A DNA stretch of 64,000 bases from Paramoeba atlantica (taxonomy: Eukaryota; Discosea): contig CDRNVI010000003.1 of NCBI GenBank assembly GCA_977017575.1, positions 434,001 through 498,000 on the forward strand. The letters are read 5' to 3'. Of the stretch, positions 36,875-46,129 are shown piece after piece. The position numbers and the translations under genes are program-made. Below the pieces are notes generated by a model, which saw only the letters and a list, made by a program, of their open reading frames with translations, made no database searches and had not been told where the DNA came from. How positions within the stretch are numbered: the first letter of the stretch is position 1; every line of letters starts with the position of its first letter.

Positions 36875-39800
36875 CTATCGACTGAACAGAAAACGTAAAT
36901 CTTCTTCTGTAAGCTTCGCAATAGAATTTCGCTGTGCATCTATAGTACCCTCAAACACAAGCTGTTTCTTTTGTTGAAGCTCCAGCATGCGCTCCTCGAT
37001 CGTATCCCGAGTAATAAAACGCGTGACGTACACTTTCTTACATTGTCCTATACGGTGCACTCTCTGTGCGGCCTGCATTTCAACCGCAGGATTCCACCAT
37101 GGGTCAATGAGAAACACATGATTTGCAACCTGTAAGTTTAGTCCTTCGCCACCAGCCTTCAGGGATATTAGCATTACTTTAACACTGCTTTCCGGATTTC
37201 GAAACTTGGAAAGCATTGATTGCCGCATTACCAAAGGCATTGAACCAAGGAGCTTCGTCGTTTGCACTTTCTCTTTCTGAAGTCTCCACTCAACGAGGTC
37301 TAACATATTGGCATATTGAGAGAATATTATAGCTTTATCCTGATCTGGAAGTCTTAAATTCAGTGATGTTATTTTCTCAAGCTTGGATGATGACTCAAAT
37401 TTTGATGTGTCTACTCGTTGCAAGATATTCCTGCGTCCCCGCAGAAGTGCTTTGGATTCACCACTCTTTGGTAGGGATGGAAGTCCTTGAGGTTCGTTTT
37501 CCTGAGGTAGTTGCGGGGGCGGAATGGGACGAATTTCTTCGTCTTCACTACTACTTGAATTACTTTCCTCTTCTTTAGAAGCTCGAATAGAGTTAAGATC
37601 TAATGTCAAAGGTGAAAAACAACGAGGGCATCCAATATCTCCTTGTGGAGCTTGTGATATGTACTCATAAAGACAGTTACGGTGAAACGTATGAAGGCAA
37701 GGCTTCGTTGATGTTACATGCGAAGGAGAAACCAGGTCTTGACATAACGCACAAATGTCAAGCGCGGGATTTGATGTTGCAGTTCCTTTCTCTGGCAGCT
37801 CTGCACTGCCTGCACGGTACAGTACGATATAAGGATGATCAAGCGCCTGCCTAAGGCTTGACAGAAGATCAAAAATATGAGCATAATTATTCAGTAGCGT
37901 TCCCTTCTTTACGAAAGTATCAAATTTGGCCTCACTGCGCTTGTAAAGGGATTCATAAAAATCACGTTCCTCAAGACGCAATTCTACATAAGAAACACTC
38001 ACTTGTAAAGCATCAAGATTTAAATCAGCGCTTTGTTCGCTCTTTGTGCGCCGAAGCATTACCTGATCTAAAACCTTCTCCTTAAGCGTAAGAAGACCTT
38101 TGCGTCCATCACCTATGTATCCGTAACGACGAATCGGATTCAGTACATGCTTGTTGAAATAGCCATAATGCTGCAAAGGACCATGCCCGCATTGAATGCA
38201 TCGCCGGTGTTGTTTCCACGTAAACGGATAAGCCAATGTGGTACATTTACAGTCGCTTGCCTGGCAGTAGTATCGTGAAAATTTTGGCACTCTAATAAAT
38301 CGAATAAGACTGTATAGCTCTCCAACTCGGTTCTGTAAAGGAGTACCAGTCAGACACCACTTAAAGGATCCCCGAAGTGCAAAGATTCCGCGCGCTGTTG
38401 ATGTGGTCTTGCTCTTAATCTTGTGTGCTTCATCTAAGACAATACGGTACCATTGAATCCCATGTACTACACTTCGTGAGAAATCTAGTGGGACACCTTC
38501 AAATCCTTCTATGTCAGCTTCATCTTCTGGCAAAGGTGCATTATCACGGTCTTCCGCCTGTTTGAATTCCCAATCCTTGCGAAAGTTTGTCTTCACCCTT
38601 TGAAGAAATGGCTTATCATCGTCAGAATCGGTTGAATCTTTGAGACAGTCAGATACTCTGAAAGTGGGTTCCGGTAATCGCTTCTGTGAAGGCTTAGATT
38701 TTGCAGAACTTCTCAGACAAGCTTCAGTCTCAACGTCATTACATTCAACTATCTCCAATGGTTCTTCTTCGGATTTTACTGCAACAGAGTTGGTATCTTC
38801 GCAAAGTGAGTTTTGTCCTTCATTTTTAATAATTTCTTTTGCTGTTAGGCTTGCAGGTTTTCCCTGAGCACTTTTAAGCCCTTTAACTTTAGTTTTAGGG
38901 GATGAATTTGAATGCTTGAGCAACTCGCTTCCCTCCTTTTCGCTGTTCTCATTTTCGGCCTTCATTATATAATCTCGGCGATCGAAACGACTGTATGCTC
39001 GCCGACCAGCATCTGCCATCAGTTCTCGATATATTGCCATAGGTGTTCCCATCTTTTTCTGAATGTTTTCGATATTTTCTGATTTCACCGATTCTTTTGC
39101 GCTATTCGTAGTTTCGTTTTTGGTTGGATGGCTGACAACGTTTTTTCTACGGGTAAGGAACCGCTGTACAAGAGTATCACTTTCATCATTTGAAGCAAGA
39201 CTTCTACCATCAACTTCGCGCGATGCCTCTACTATCGCTTCGTTTTCTCCAACAACCTTCAGCGAGCGCAAACCCTTCTGTACAGTCTGCGAGCTTTGTT
39301 TTTTCTCTTGTTTGCGTTGTTTCAGTGTTTTGGCAGCGTCGGGGCCGCAGTAATATTTCAAATGAACAGCCATCTTTCGAGGCAGAAAGGCTTTCCCACA
39401 GTAGGAACACTTTATTTTTTTCTCTGCCGTCAGTTTACGCCATTGTGCTTCAATTGTATGGTATGTCGTGAGAACCACATCTGCGCGAAGTATATCTTCG
39501 GAGGAAGGTAAAACTTTCTCACTTCCATGAAAAACAAGAACTCGCAGAGAACCTGGTTCCGTGTAATTCGCTATTTCCTCCTTCCATTGTAACATTGAAG
39601 AAAGAGGACACACAACAAGAGTGGGACCGTAGCCTCGTCGCTCTAAAAGGAGTGCCACAGTTTGAATCGTTTTTCCCATTCCCATTTCGTCGGCCAGCAG
39701 TCCTCCACGAACAGCAGAACGCGCGGTTGAAAGATCTGCCGACTCAGCGGCTTCTTCTTGTTCGCACATCCAACCAAAGCCTTCCATTTGATACGGCAAC

Positions 39801-40228
39801 AAGTGCTGTGTAAGTGTCGGTGGGGGTTCTCGCGCACGCAGTGGCCCTCTTTTTACAATTTCATCAGGATCAAGTTCGTAAAAATGTGCTGGTTGAGTAG
39901 GATTAAGAGCCTCGGTACGGAGAAGCGCCTGGTGTTCATCCGTTAACTGATCAAATCCATAAACGTGGAGATCGAAATCAAGATCTTCGTCCTCAACTCG
40001 AGTGCACTGAAAATGCTGCCATGCTGAAATATACCCGTGCTCTCCTCGAGGATCTCGAATTGGAACCCCGAATCGGGGACATCCTTTTTCGATTGCCTCA
40101 CTACACTTGCGACAACGTGCTCGACTAGACGGAGCGTAACCAACCATGTATCTACGCTCTTTTGCGCGCTTTTTTTCGTTATGAAGAGGAATCCAACTGC
40201 CGTGTTTATTTACAGTCAGCACGCTCAT
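36875..40228 (-). CDS. RAD16: RAD16-type SNF2 ATPase with RING finger and N-terminal PARP-type zinc finger
   Basis: 1117 residues. Order: PARP-type zinc finger with Cys39, Cys42, His72, Cys75 (RCRKC ... WQHFQC); SNF2 ATPase with GMGKT at 183-187 and DEAH near 645; a C2H2-like insert, CSYCGKAFLPRKMAVHLKYY, between the first motifs; a long acidic Ser-rich insert (about 330-600); the RAD16 signature CIQCGHGPLQHYGYFNKHV; a C3HC4 RING (CALCQ ... CLHTFHRNCL ... CPRC) near 865-910; and the helicase C-domain ending LKAGGEGLNLQVANHVFLID and RVHRIGQ. RAD16 works with RAD7 in global-genome nucleotide excision repair. The PARP-type finger could add nick or damage sensing and is not part of the yeast protein. 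Confidence 0.93.
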   Translation of the reverse strand: MSVLTVNKHGSWIPLHNEKKRAKERRYMVGYAPSSRARCRKCSEAIEKGCPRFGVPIRDPRGEHGYISAWQHFQCTRVEDEDLDFDLHVYGFDQLTDEHQALLRTEALNPTQPAHFYELDPDEIVKRGPLRAREPPPTLTQHLLPYQMEGFGWMCEQEEAAESADLSTARSAVRGGLLADEMGMGKTIQTVALLLERRGYGPTLVVCPLSSMLQWKEEIANYTEPGSLRVLVFHGSEKVLPSSEDILRADVVLTTYHTIEAQWRKLTAEKKIKCSYCGKAFLPRKMAVHLKYYCGPDAAKTLKQRKQEKKQSSQTVQKGLRSLKVVGENEAIVEASREVDGRSLASNDESDTLVQRFLTRRKNVVSHPTKNETTNSAKESVKSENIENIQKKMGTPMAIYRELMADAGRRAYSRFDRRDYIMKAENENSEKEGSELLKHSNSSPKTKVKGLKSAQGKPASLTAKEIIKNEGQNSLCEDTNSVAVKSEEEPLEIVECNDVETEACLRSSAKSKPSQKRLPEPTFRVSDCLKDSTDSDDDKPFLQRVKTNFRKDWEFKQAEDRDNAPLPEDEADIEGFEGVPLDFSRSVVHGIQWYRIVLDEAHKIKSKTTSTARGIFALRGSFKWCLTGTPLQNRVGELYSLIRFIRVPKFSRYYCQASDCKCTTLAYPFTWKQHRRCIQCGHGPLQHYGYFNKHVLNPIRRYGYIGDGRKGLLTLKEKVLDQVMLRRTKSEQSADLNLDALQVSVSYVELRLEERDFYESLYKRSEAKFDTFVKKGTLLNNYAHIFDLLSSLRQALDHPYIVLYRAGSAELPEKGTATSNPALDICALCQDLVSPSHVTSTKPCLHTFHRNCLYEYISQAPQGDIGCPRCFSPLTLDLNSIRASKEEESNSSSSEDEEIRPIPPPQLPQENEPQGLPSLPKSGESKALLRGRRNILQRVDTSKFESSSKLEKITSLNLRLPDQDKAIIFSQYANMLDLVEWRLQKEKVQTTKLLGSMPLVMRQSMLSKFRNPESSVKVMLISLKAGGEGLNLQVANHVFLIDPWWNPAVEMQAAQRVHRIGQCKKVYVTRFITRDTIEERMLELQQKKQLVFEGTIDAQRNSIAKLTEEDLRFLFSR

Positions 40229-40716
40229 TTAAAAAAGTTTCTAGAAATTACATGTAGCAGAATAATGAATCATACGTATTTGATATGAATTCGTGAATGA
40301 CGTGTATTTACTACGATGCATACAGATAATCTATCACTGTCATTATCAGGATAATCTATCACTATCAGGAAAAGGTTTCACGAATGAATTCGCCAGCACA
40401 CGCCATACTCCTAAAGTAATCCCCCATCTCCTCCCCATCCTAATGCTGACCGTTTTGACAAAGCGACGCTAAAAACTCCTTGGTAAAAAAGGAGGGCAAA
40501 AAAAGTAATCGGCATCAAAGTATAATAAGCACGCCGGAAACAATTTTCATGCTCCAACTTCTCTCTCTATCAAAGTCTCTCTATCAAAGTTGTAGAATTT
40601 ACATAGCAATGCTTCTACTACAAGCATCGGCCATGTTGCCATATCCCGACAACTACAAACAATCGCAACAACAACCCATCACAGTAACACACCTGAGAAT
40701 AGAATATTCTTCCAAA
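40229..40716. other. intergenic, no gene seen
   Basis: AT-rich; includes a direct repeat of gataatctatcac (about 40326 and 40351). No supported gene. Confidence 0.45.
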
Positions 40717-41046
40717 TCAGTGCACTGCAGAAGGCATTCGGGGGGTATTCGGCGGTTTAAACAGTGAGTATAGATCAAAAAAGTCTTGACACGCGTTGAG
40801 ACGGAGGCTACAAGTACGAATGTACGAAAACCTCGGTCTCATCTCTTCATCGCACTTCGTCTGATGATACACTCCCAAGTTCCTCAATCGTACATTATAT
40901 CCAATCCTGCGATTCATTGGGATGTTACATTGGGCTCCTGATCGGGATTTTTTTTGTAAAGAGCAGCTTGCGTTTATAACAGACCTGCTATGTGAACGTC
41001 CCCTCGAAACAAATTTGTTTGACATCCTTGCAAAATTGGAACTCAT
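40717..41046 (-). CDS. small ORF overlapping the stop of the next gene; doubtful
   Basis: 109 codons on the same strand as all host genes. Its ATG overlaps the TGA of the upstream frame as ATGA (41043-41046). The product is basic with several Cys and ends ...DLYSLFKPPNTPRMPSAVH; I recognise nothing. It could be a small gene, or the C-terminal part of the upstream gene read in another frame, or chance. Confidence 0.25.
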   Translation of the reverse strand: MSSNFARMSNKFVSRGRSHSRSVINASCSLQKKSRSGAQCNIPMNRRIGYNVRLRNLGVYHQTKCDEEMRPRFSYIRTCSLRLNACQDFFDLYSLFKPPNTPRMPSAVH

Positions 41047-41675
41047 GAGGGTTGAAGCGCGCTACCATATTCACGCAATATCTTTTGAGCAAATCCTTGG
41101 TTCGAATTGCGGACAAATATATCCCCATCACCTAGGGCATGGGCACTCTTCTTGGCATCGCGCTCCTTGTCACGCTTCTCTTCTACACGTAGCGCTTCCT
41201 CCTTGACTCTGTTGCTCGCTGCCTCAAGAGTACTTTGGCGCAGGTCGGATACTTTCACAGAGGCGTATAATCTACGGAGAGCTTTGGAATATTCCTCCGA
41301 CGCAGCTTCGGAGGCCAATAATGTGGAGCTCATGAGTCTCTCGCGGTCTACCGGGTGAAGTCGTTTAGGAGCTTCCTTTGAACCACGTAGGCGTTCCCAA
41401 TTTGTAGCACTCAACTTGGGTTTCTCATTTTTATTTGTTTTTTCTTTGTCGCTCGCTGTGGTGGGGATATCTTCAAGTTGTATGACGTCTGAATTTGTTG
41501 CTGCTTGTTCTGCTCTTTGTTTATCTCTCCCTACATTTTTGGCAAGAAGTTCGGCTGATTCAATGTTTTTTTGAAGACACTGTTGCCGCATGACGAGAAG
41601 TTCTTTGAAACGTTCTTCGTTTGTTTTAGGGATAATTGGCGGAGTATACTCCATTTCATTACTTGGAACTGACAT
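41043..41675 (-). CDS. basic helical protein, possibly SYF2-like
   Basis: 210 residues from the ATG at 41675; the longer frame to 41750 adds 25 unlikely residues. Lys/Glu/Ala-rich helices throughout, with NWERLRGSKEAPKRLHPVDR in the middle, EEYSKALRRLYASVKVSDLR, and a closing GDIFVRNSNQGFAQKILREYG. That closing phrase resembles the end of the spliceosome protein SYF2 (I..RN..FN.K..RFYG). The rest does not match well, so this is a tentative suggestion. Likely nuclear from its composition. Confidence 0.4.
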   Translation of the reverse strand: MSVPSNEMEYTPPIIPKTNEERFKELLVMRQQCLQKNIESAELLAKNVGRDKQRAEQAATNSDVIQLEDIPTTASDKEKTNKNEKPKLSATNWERLRGSKEAPKRLHPVDRERLMSSTLLASEAASEEYSKALRRLYASVKVSDLRQSTLEAASNRVKEEALRVEEKRDKERDAKKSAHALGDGDIFVRNSNQGFAQKILREYGSALQPS

Positions 41676-42019
41676 TAGTATAATAAAACTATAGACAAAA
41701 CGTGATTGTAGTGATTCGCACATCTGCAGGAAGCAAGGGCCTCCCTCCAAATTAAAAAAACAACTTCGAAAGTATTGAGGGGGATTTACGATTCAAAGCA
41801 AAACTTTCGTTTAAAGGAAAATTCTTATCTCTTGGTGCCTTCTTTGGCTTCCCACCCTACCCCTCCCTTGCATATTCCGAGAGTTACACAAGCAATGTAG
41901 CTTACTGAGCGTGTTAGTCTGAGTATCCACTGTAACTTGCAAAGTAAGGTTAACGTGCTGAGTAGGTTTATCGTTTCGCATGGTCTTTCGCATGGTCAGG
42001 ACACTATATTTTTCGTACT
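41676..42019. other. intergenic, no gene seen
   Basis: Short spacer between the SYF2-like gene and NMD3; no repeat or RNA gene recognised. Confidence 0.45.
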
Positions 42020-43546
42020 TCATGGCATATCTTCTTCATCTATTTTTAAGGCCTCGATGTCAGAGCAAATGCTAAGGTCTTCCTCCTCGTCTAGTTCAAC
42101 ATTTTGATTTTCTGGAGGTACGTCTGCTTGCCGTGATCGCATAAAGATTTGCACATCTTTTCGATACTCTTGATCTCTTTCCAAGTCATCCATGAATTCA
42201 TCTAGCTCTTCCTGATGTTCCTCCGGATTTCCCGTTGTCTTCTCTTTGCGAAGCGAACGAAGCTTCCACTTTCGTCTTCGTCGTCTGGCGGCGTAATCCG
42301 GATAAAACTTATGCACCAAAATCACATCCGTCTGTGCCTTCGAAGAGTTCATATACTGTGCAAACTCCTCGTGGTTGCTATTCAACGCGGAACACAAATA
42401 TCCCATCGCGCTATCCCCGGGACGAAGCTGATGTCCCAGGTGGGTTTTGGTAATCCACTCACGTCCTTGTCCAATCTCACTCGCCAAACACACCGTAGCG
42501 TCCGCAAGCTGTAGTTTACCGTGCTCACGCCCAGGGAGGATTCGCAGATCAATAACATAGAACTCTACCAGTTGTCTCGAGGAGGCGACCGATCGAAACG
42601 GCATTTTCCAAAACCGCGTACCCATCATATCCCCTACCCGTAACGACAGCGGTTCCAGGAACACCAGATGGGAGTGAACTTTATGACAAAGCACCAGGGG
42701 ACCGAGCCCCCCGAGAGCTCGGCATATCTTAGTTGGGAGAAACACCAGATCCTCACGACATATCGGGGCAATTTCTGCAGAGTACGTTGTGTGGGTCTCC
42801 GCGGTGTTACTTTTCACATCCGTAGTCACCAGCTGCACGGAGTCTTTACGCTGCAGTGGGACCTGACCCTGGACGAATTCCAGAAACCGCAGCCCGTGCA
42901 TACGGTGCGCAAAGAAAAAATCCAGCCCATCAGGCTGCATCTCGATGCGGGTACACTCCCGGTGCATTTCATGTTTTAAAATGATTTGCTCGAGGTAGAG
43001 AAAGGTACGACGATGGGGAACCTTCTGCCTGAGCTGCACGACAGCGTCCCACTGAGGTTGCCCCGTGGCAATGCGTTGACACATCTCACATTGCTGGTTG
43101 TGGATGGTGTATTCCACCACGAAGCCCTGGCGCACGACAGCGTCGTCAAAGAGCTCTTTTTGAATGGTCAGGCGAAGTTTAACGCGCTTGGAGTGAGGCT
43201 CGGTCCACAAAAAGGTGGCGTCGACGAGTTTAACCTTTGCCAGACCCTTGACTCGTTTGAGACATAGTCCCATCATTTCTTTGGACTCAAAAGGGGCTTT
43301 CATCCAAAACTTGGGGGGTTGCAAATAGCGCTCACAGCTGCGACAGTAGGATAGGGTGCTCTCCTTGGGGAAGCCAGAAGTTATGTCAATGTTGGATCGG
43401 ATGCAATTGGCACACATATTTGTTGGATTACTTGGGATCGCTATCCCACAAAGACAGCACATCACAGTGGGCAACGTGTCATTGAAATGGGCTGGTTGCT
43501 CCACACAGGGTGCGACGCTTTCGGAACCAAATTCATCAACATCCAT
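42020..43546 (-). CDS. NMD3: 60S ribosome export adaptor NMD3
   Basis: 508 residues from the ATG at 43546, which begins MDVDEF; upstream codons to 43648 look spurious. The zinc-binding N-terminus is clear: CCLCG ... CANC and CRSCERYLQPP. Then the family text WMKAPFESKEMMGLCLKR and VDATFLWTEPHSKRVK near residue 100, and HGLRFLEFV further on. NMD3 joins the nascent 60S subunit and carries it to the cytoplasm through CRM1. The C-terminus has basic stretches (RRRRKWKLRSLRKEK, a nuclear signal) and an acidic end with spaced hydrophobics (DLSICSDIEALKI) that fits a leucine-rich export signal. Confidence 0.95.
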   Translation of the reverse strand: MDVDEFGSESVAPCVEQPAHFNDTLPTVMCCLCGIAIPSNPTNMCANCIRSNIDITSGFPKESTLSYCRSCERYLQPPKFWMKAPFESKEMMGLCLKRVKGLAKVKLVDATFLWTEPHSKRVKLRLTIQKELFDDAVVRQGFVVEYTIHNQQCEMCQRIATGQPQWDAVVQLRQKVPHRRTFLYLEQIILKHEMHRECTRIEMQPDGLDFFFAHRMHGLRFLEFVQGQVPLQRKDSVQLVTTDVKSNTAETHTTYSAEIAPICREDLVFLPTKICRALGGLGPLVLCHKVHSHLVFLEPLSLRVGDMMGTRFWKMPFRSVASSRQLVEFYVIDLRILPGREHGKLQLADATVCLASEIGQGREWITKTHLGHQLRPGDSAMGYLCSALNSNHEEFAQYMNSSKAQTDVILVHKFYPDYAARRRRRKWKLRSLRKEKTTGNPEEHQEELDEFMDDLERDQEYRKDVQIFMRSRQADVPPENQNVELDEEEDLSICSDIEALKIDEEDMP

Positions 43547-43788
43547 CACAGGAGTACGAACTAGAATGAATATATTCAGGATTTTGAGGTAATGATTGAA
43601 GATAGCGTATAATTTAAAGATGACCTGTTTCATTTTGTGAAGCTCCAAATAGATATTCTTATCCTAGGATACAAGAAAGAGTACCCTAGATGAAATTGGA
43701 GACAGAAGACAATGATTTCATACTTACAAGCCGTTTCTCAAAAGACAAGTGCAACTGAAGCGGCACCGAAAAATAGAGATATACGTTC

Positions 43789-43809
43789 GGAGAGATATTA
43801 TATCTCTCC
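43789..43809. repeat. perfect hairpin downstream of the coiled-coil gene
   Basis: Arms ggagagatat / atatctctcc around one T, 26-46 bases past the stop codon at 43835 on the minus strand. Could mark the mRNA 3' end. Confidence 0.5.
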
Positions 43810-43834
43810 GTATATCATATACGTTTGGAACCAT

Positions 43835-45739
43835 CTAACGACGTTTTTTTCGAGGTTTCTTTTTGCCCTCCCGCTGAGCAGTGCGACGCTTACGAGTTGG
43901 GGTCTTCATTTCCTCTGGCGATGGCAACCTAATTTCTTCCGAAGATGATTCTTTATGGGCGGATTTGATAGGTGACCCACAACTCTCGATTTGTGTCGGG
44001 CGATGAGGTGTCATTGTCACGCCCTCTACGTTATGCAAACAAGCGAAGGCCTTTTCGCGGCGAAGCGCGGCCTTTGCTTCCGCCAGCTTCAAACCCAGCT
44101 CGTTACGAGATTCTTCAAGAGTTTTTTTCTCTTTTTCGGCATTCATAATCGAAGTTTGCAGCATTTGGCTCTCCTCTTGGACTCTTGGTTGCATGCTCTG
44201 AGGTACGGTGGGCATTTCTGCAGTGGAACCAAAATCTAGGTGTGTGATACTGGGTTCGGTATTTATTTGTGGTAGATGCAAGAGAGAGTAATTCTCCGTC
44301 TGAGATGATTGATCTAATGATTCTTGTAAAGCGATTCGTTCTCGTGAACGGGCTGAAAGCTCTTCCTCTAGATGCTCTATGCTCTCAACATGCTGCGCTC
44401 GCAAGTCCGATAAATGCTCTGTGACTTTCAAAGTTCTTTTTTGGACGTCTCTGAGGCGCCCTTCGAAATCTTCCTTCGCCATCAGGATCAGCTTCAACTG
44501 TTCGGCACATTGACTATTTTCAGATTTTCGATGAAATTTCGTTTGTTTTACAGATGCCTTAATTCTGGCTCTCTTCTCGATTTGTGCCTTGTCACAAGCG
44601 GTTAATCGCTCAGCGCATGAGGCGACAATTTTGTTTAACTGTTGCTCAGTTTTGTCCCAATGAGAAGTTTTCCCTTCCACGTAGGAACGCGCTACCTCAG
44701 CATATGGCAATGCGTAACCGGGTGTTTCTAGCAAGATCGAGCATTTCTTTTGCAATTCGGATAATTCTTGTAACGCGTTTCCCTCACATCTCTCGTTTTC
44801 TTCTTGTTGCTGTTGCAATACACAGAGAGTAGTGCAACATTGATCTATTTCATTTAGTAGGCGACTGTTTTCTTCAATTGCATAAGTTTTCGATTGTTCA
44901 ATAGAAGTCTTCAGATTTGCAATTGTTTGTTCGAGTTGTACAGCCTCTTCATGCCGGGATAATATTTGTTTGCTCATGACAGTAACTTCTGCTTCACACC
45001 GACTCATCGTGGGCTGCAGTTCGTACTCCAAACGAAGTTTATGATCACGCAATCGATTCTCACCCTGTTCTTTTAACAGAGCACAGTGATTTTCGTTCTC
45101 ATACAAAGCAGTTTCAGCGTCTTTCATTCGTCCCAAAATTATTTCACATTTAGCTTGCAGTTCATCGTATTTCTGCTTGAATTCTGGAGAACCTGAATTG
45201 TGCGTAAGGTGAGAATCAAGAAAACCTAGATCACCGCGCGCATAGGACCGACGCGGCGTTTCGCCCGCAGAATAATACGGATAAGAGGAACCGGTAGAGG
45301 CGTCTTCGGGAGATAGATTGCTCGCGTACGAAGAAATTGACCCTTTTTCCAATTGTGGCGAAAAATGTACGTGACGCTCGTCATTAAGAATGGTTGGTCT
45401 CTGTGAGGTTGGCGTCTGGACGTCTTCTACTTCCGTTACAGCAAGTGACACGGAGACTGCACACAACTCTTCGGGGGGGCTAGGAGGACCCTGTGCCATT
45501 AAGACAGATGCCGGTGTAAAAGTCGGTTCCCTGGCAAAAGGACTAGTTTTTACATCTCGTGCGAGGTTAGTTTGTAAGTCTTCTCCTTCCATACCATGGT
45601 GTGCATCATTCATGTATCTCATTTCCTGCTGAGTTCCCGAGGTTTCCGGATCAATTTCATATTCTTCAAATACTTCTTCGGTATGCTGAAAAATATCACC
45701 AATACTTTCGTCCAAAAGACTTCCTCTCTCCTCACTCAT
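43835..45739 (-). CDS. coiled-coil protein with basic C-terminus
   Basis: 634 residues. Residues 1-190 are acidic and Ser/Thr-Pro-rich. From about 195 to 560 the sequence is long heptad coiled coil (for example ALQELSELQKKCSILLE, KEKKTLEESRNELGLKLAEA). The last 60 residues carry several SP/TP sites and end in a strong basic cluster (TRKRRTAQREGKKKPRKKRR), a likely nuclear or DNA-binding tail. The layout recalls kinetochore, spindle-pole or nuclear-pore coiled-coil proteins, but no family can be named. Confidence 0.6.
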   Translation of the reverse strand: MSEERGSLLDESIGDIFQHTEEVFEEYEIDPETSGTQQEMRYMNDAHHGMEGEDLQTNLARDVKTSPFAREPTFTPASVLMAQGPPSPPEELCAVSVSLAVTEVEDVQTPTSQRPTILNDERHVHFSPQLEKGSISSYASNLSPEDASTGSSYPYYSAGETPRRSYARGDLGFLDSHLTHNSGSPEFKQKYDELQAKCEIILGRMKDAETALYENENHCALLKEQGENRLRDHKLRLEYELQPTMSRCEAEVTVMSKQILSRHEEAVQLEQTIANLKTSIEQSKTYAIEENSRLLNEIDQCCTTLCVLQQQQEENERCEGNALQELSELQKKCSILLETPGYALPYAEVARSYVEGKTSHWDKTEQQLNKIVASCAERLTACDKAQIEKRARIKASVKQTKFHRKSENSQCAEQLKLILMAKEDFEGRLRDVQKRTLKVTEHLSDLRAQHVESIEHLEEELSARSRERIALQESLDQSSQTENYSLLHLPQINTEPSITHLDFGSTAEMPTVPQSMQPRVQEESQMLQTSIMNAEKEKKTLEESRNELGLKLAEAKAALRREKAFACLHNVEGVTMTPHRPTQIESCGSPIKSAHKESSSEEIRLPSPEEMKTPTRKRRTAQREGKKKPRKKRR

Positions 45740-46040
45740 TAAATTGTAAGTTCGAAGAAGAGAAAAAGATGAAAAATAAAAAGAGAAATTTTTGAAAGGC
45801 TACTTGAAAAATTAAAAAATTGAAGTTCTATCAGAGTGAATACTTCGTGCATACTTCACGTGCAGCAAGAGAAGGGTAAAATACAGTGTAGATCCCAGCA
45901 TGCCGACAAAAAAGTGTTACACGATGAACATCTTGACGGAAGAAGAAATCCACTAAAAGCATGACAAAAAAGAATGCATGAAACTCTAGAGAGCCCTCAT
46001 CAATAAGGAATATCTTGGTATTCCTTCATACAGGGGGGAC
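45740..46040. other. intergenic, no gene seen
   Basis: AT-rich spacer upstream of the coiled-coil gene and downstream of TRM10; nothing recognised apart from the palindrome cluster listed next. Confidence 0.45.
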
Positions 46041-46097
46041 ATACAGTATGCATATACTGTATGCAGTATGCAGTATACTGAATACTGCAGTATGCAT
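46041..46097. repeat. ATGCAGTAT/ATACTGCAT palindrome cluster
   Basis: Overlapping direct and inverted copies of cagtatgcat and atactgcagtatgcat in 57 bases, about 33 bases beyond the TRM10 stop. Can fold into several alternative stems. Confidence 0.55.
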
Positions 46098-46129
46098 CAT
46101 ATGTATTTGTTTGAACGGTGCAAAGCTTC

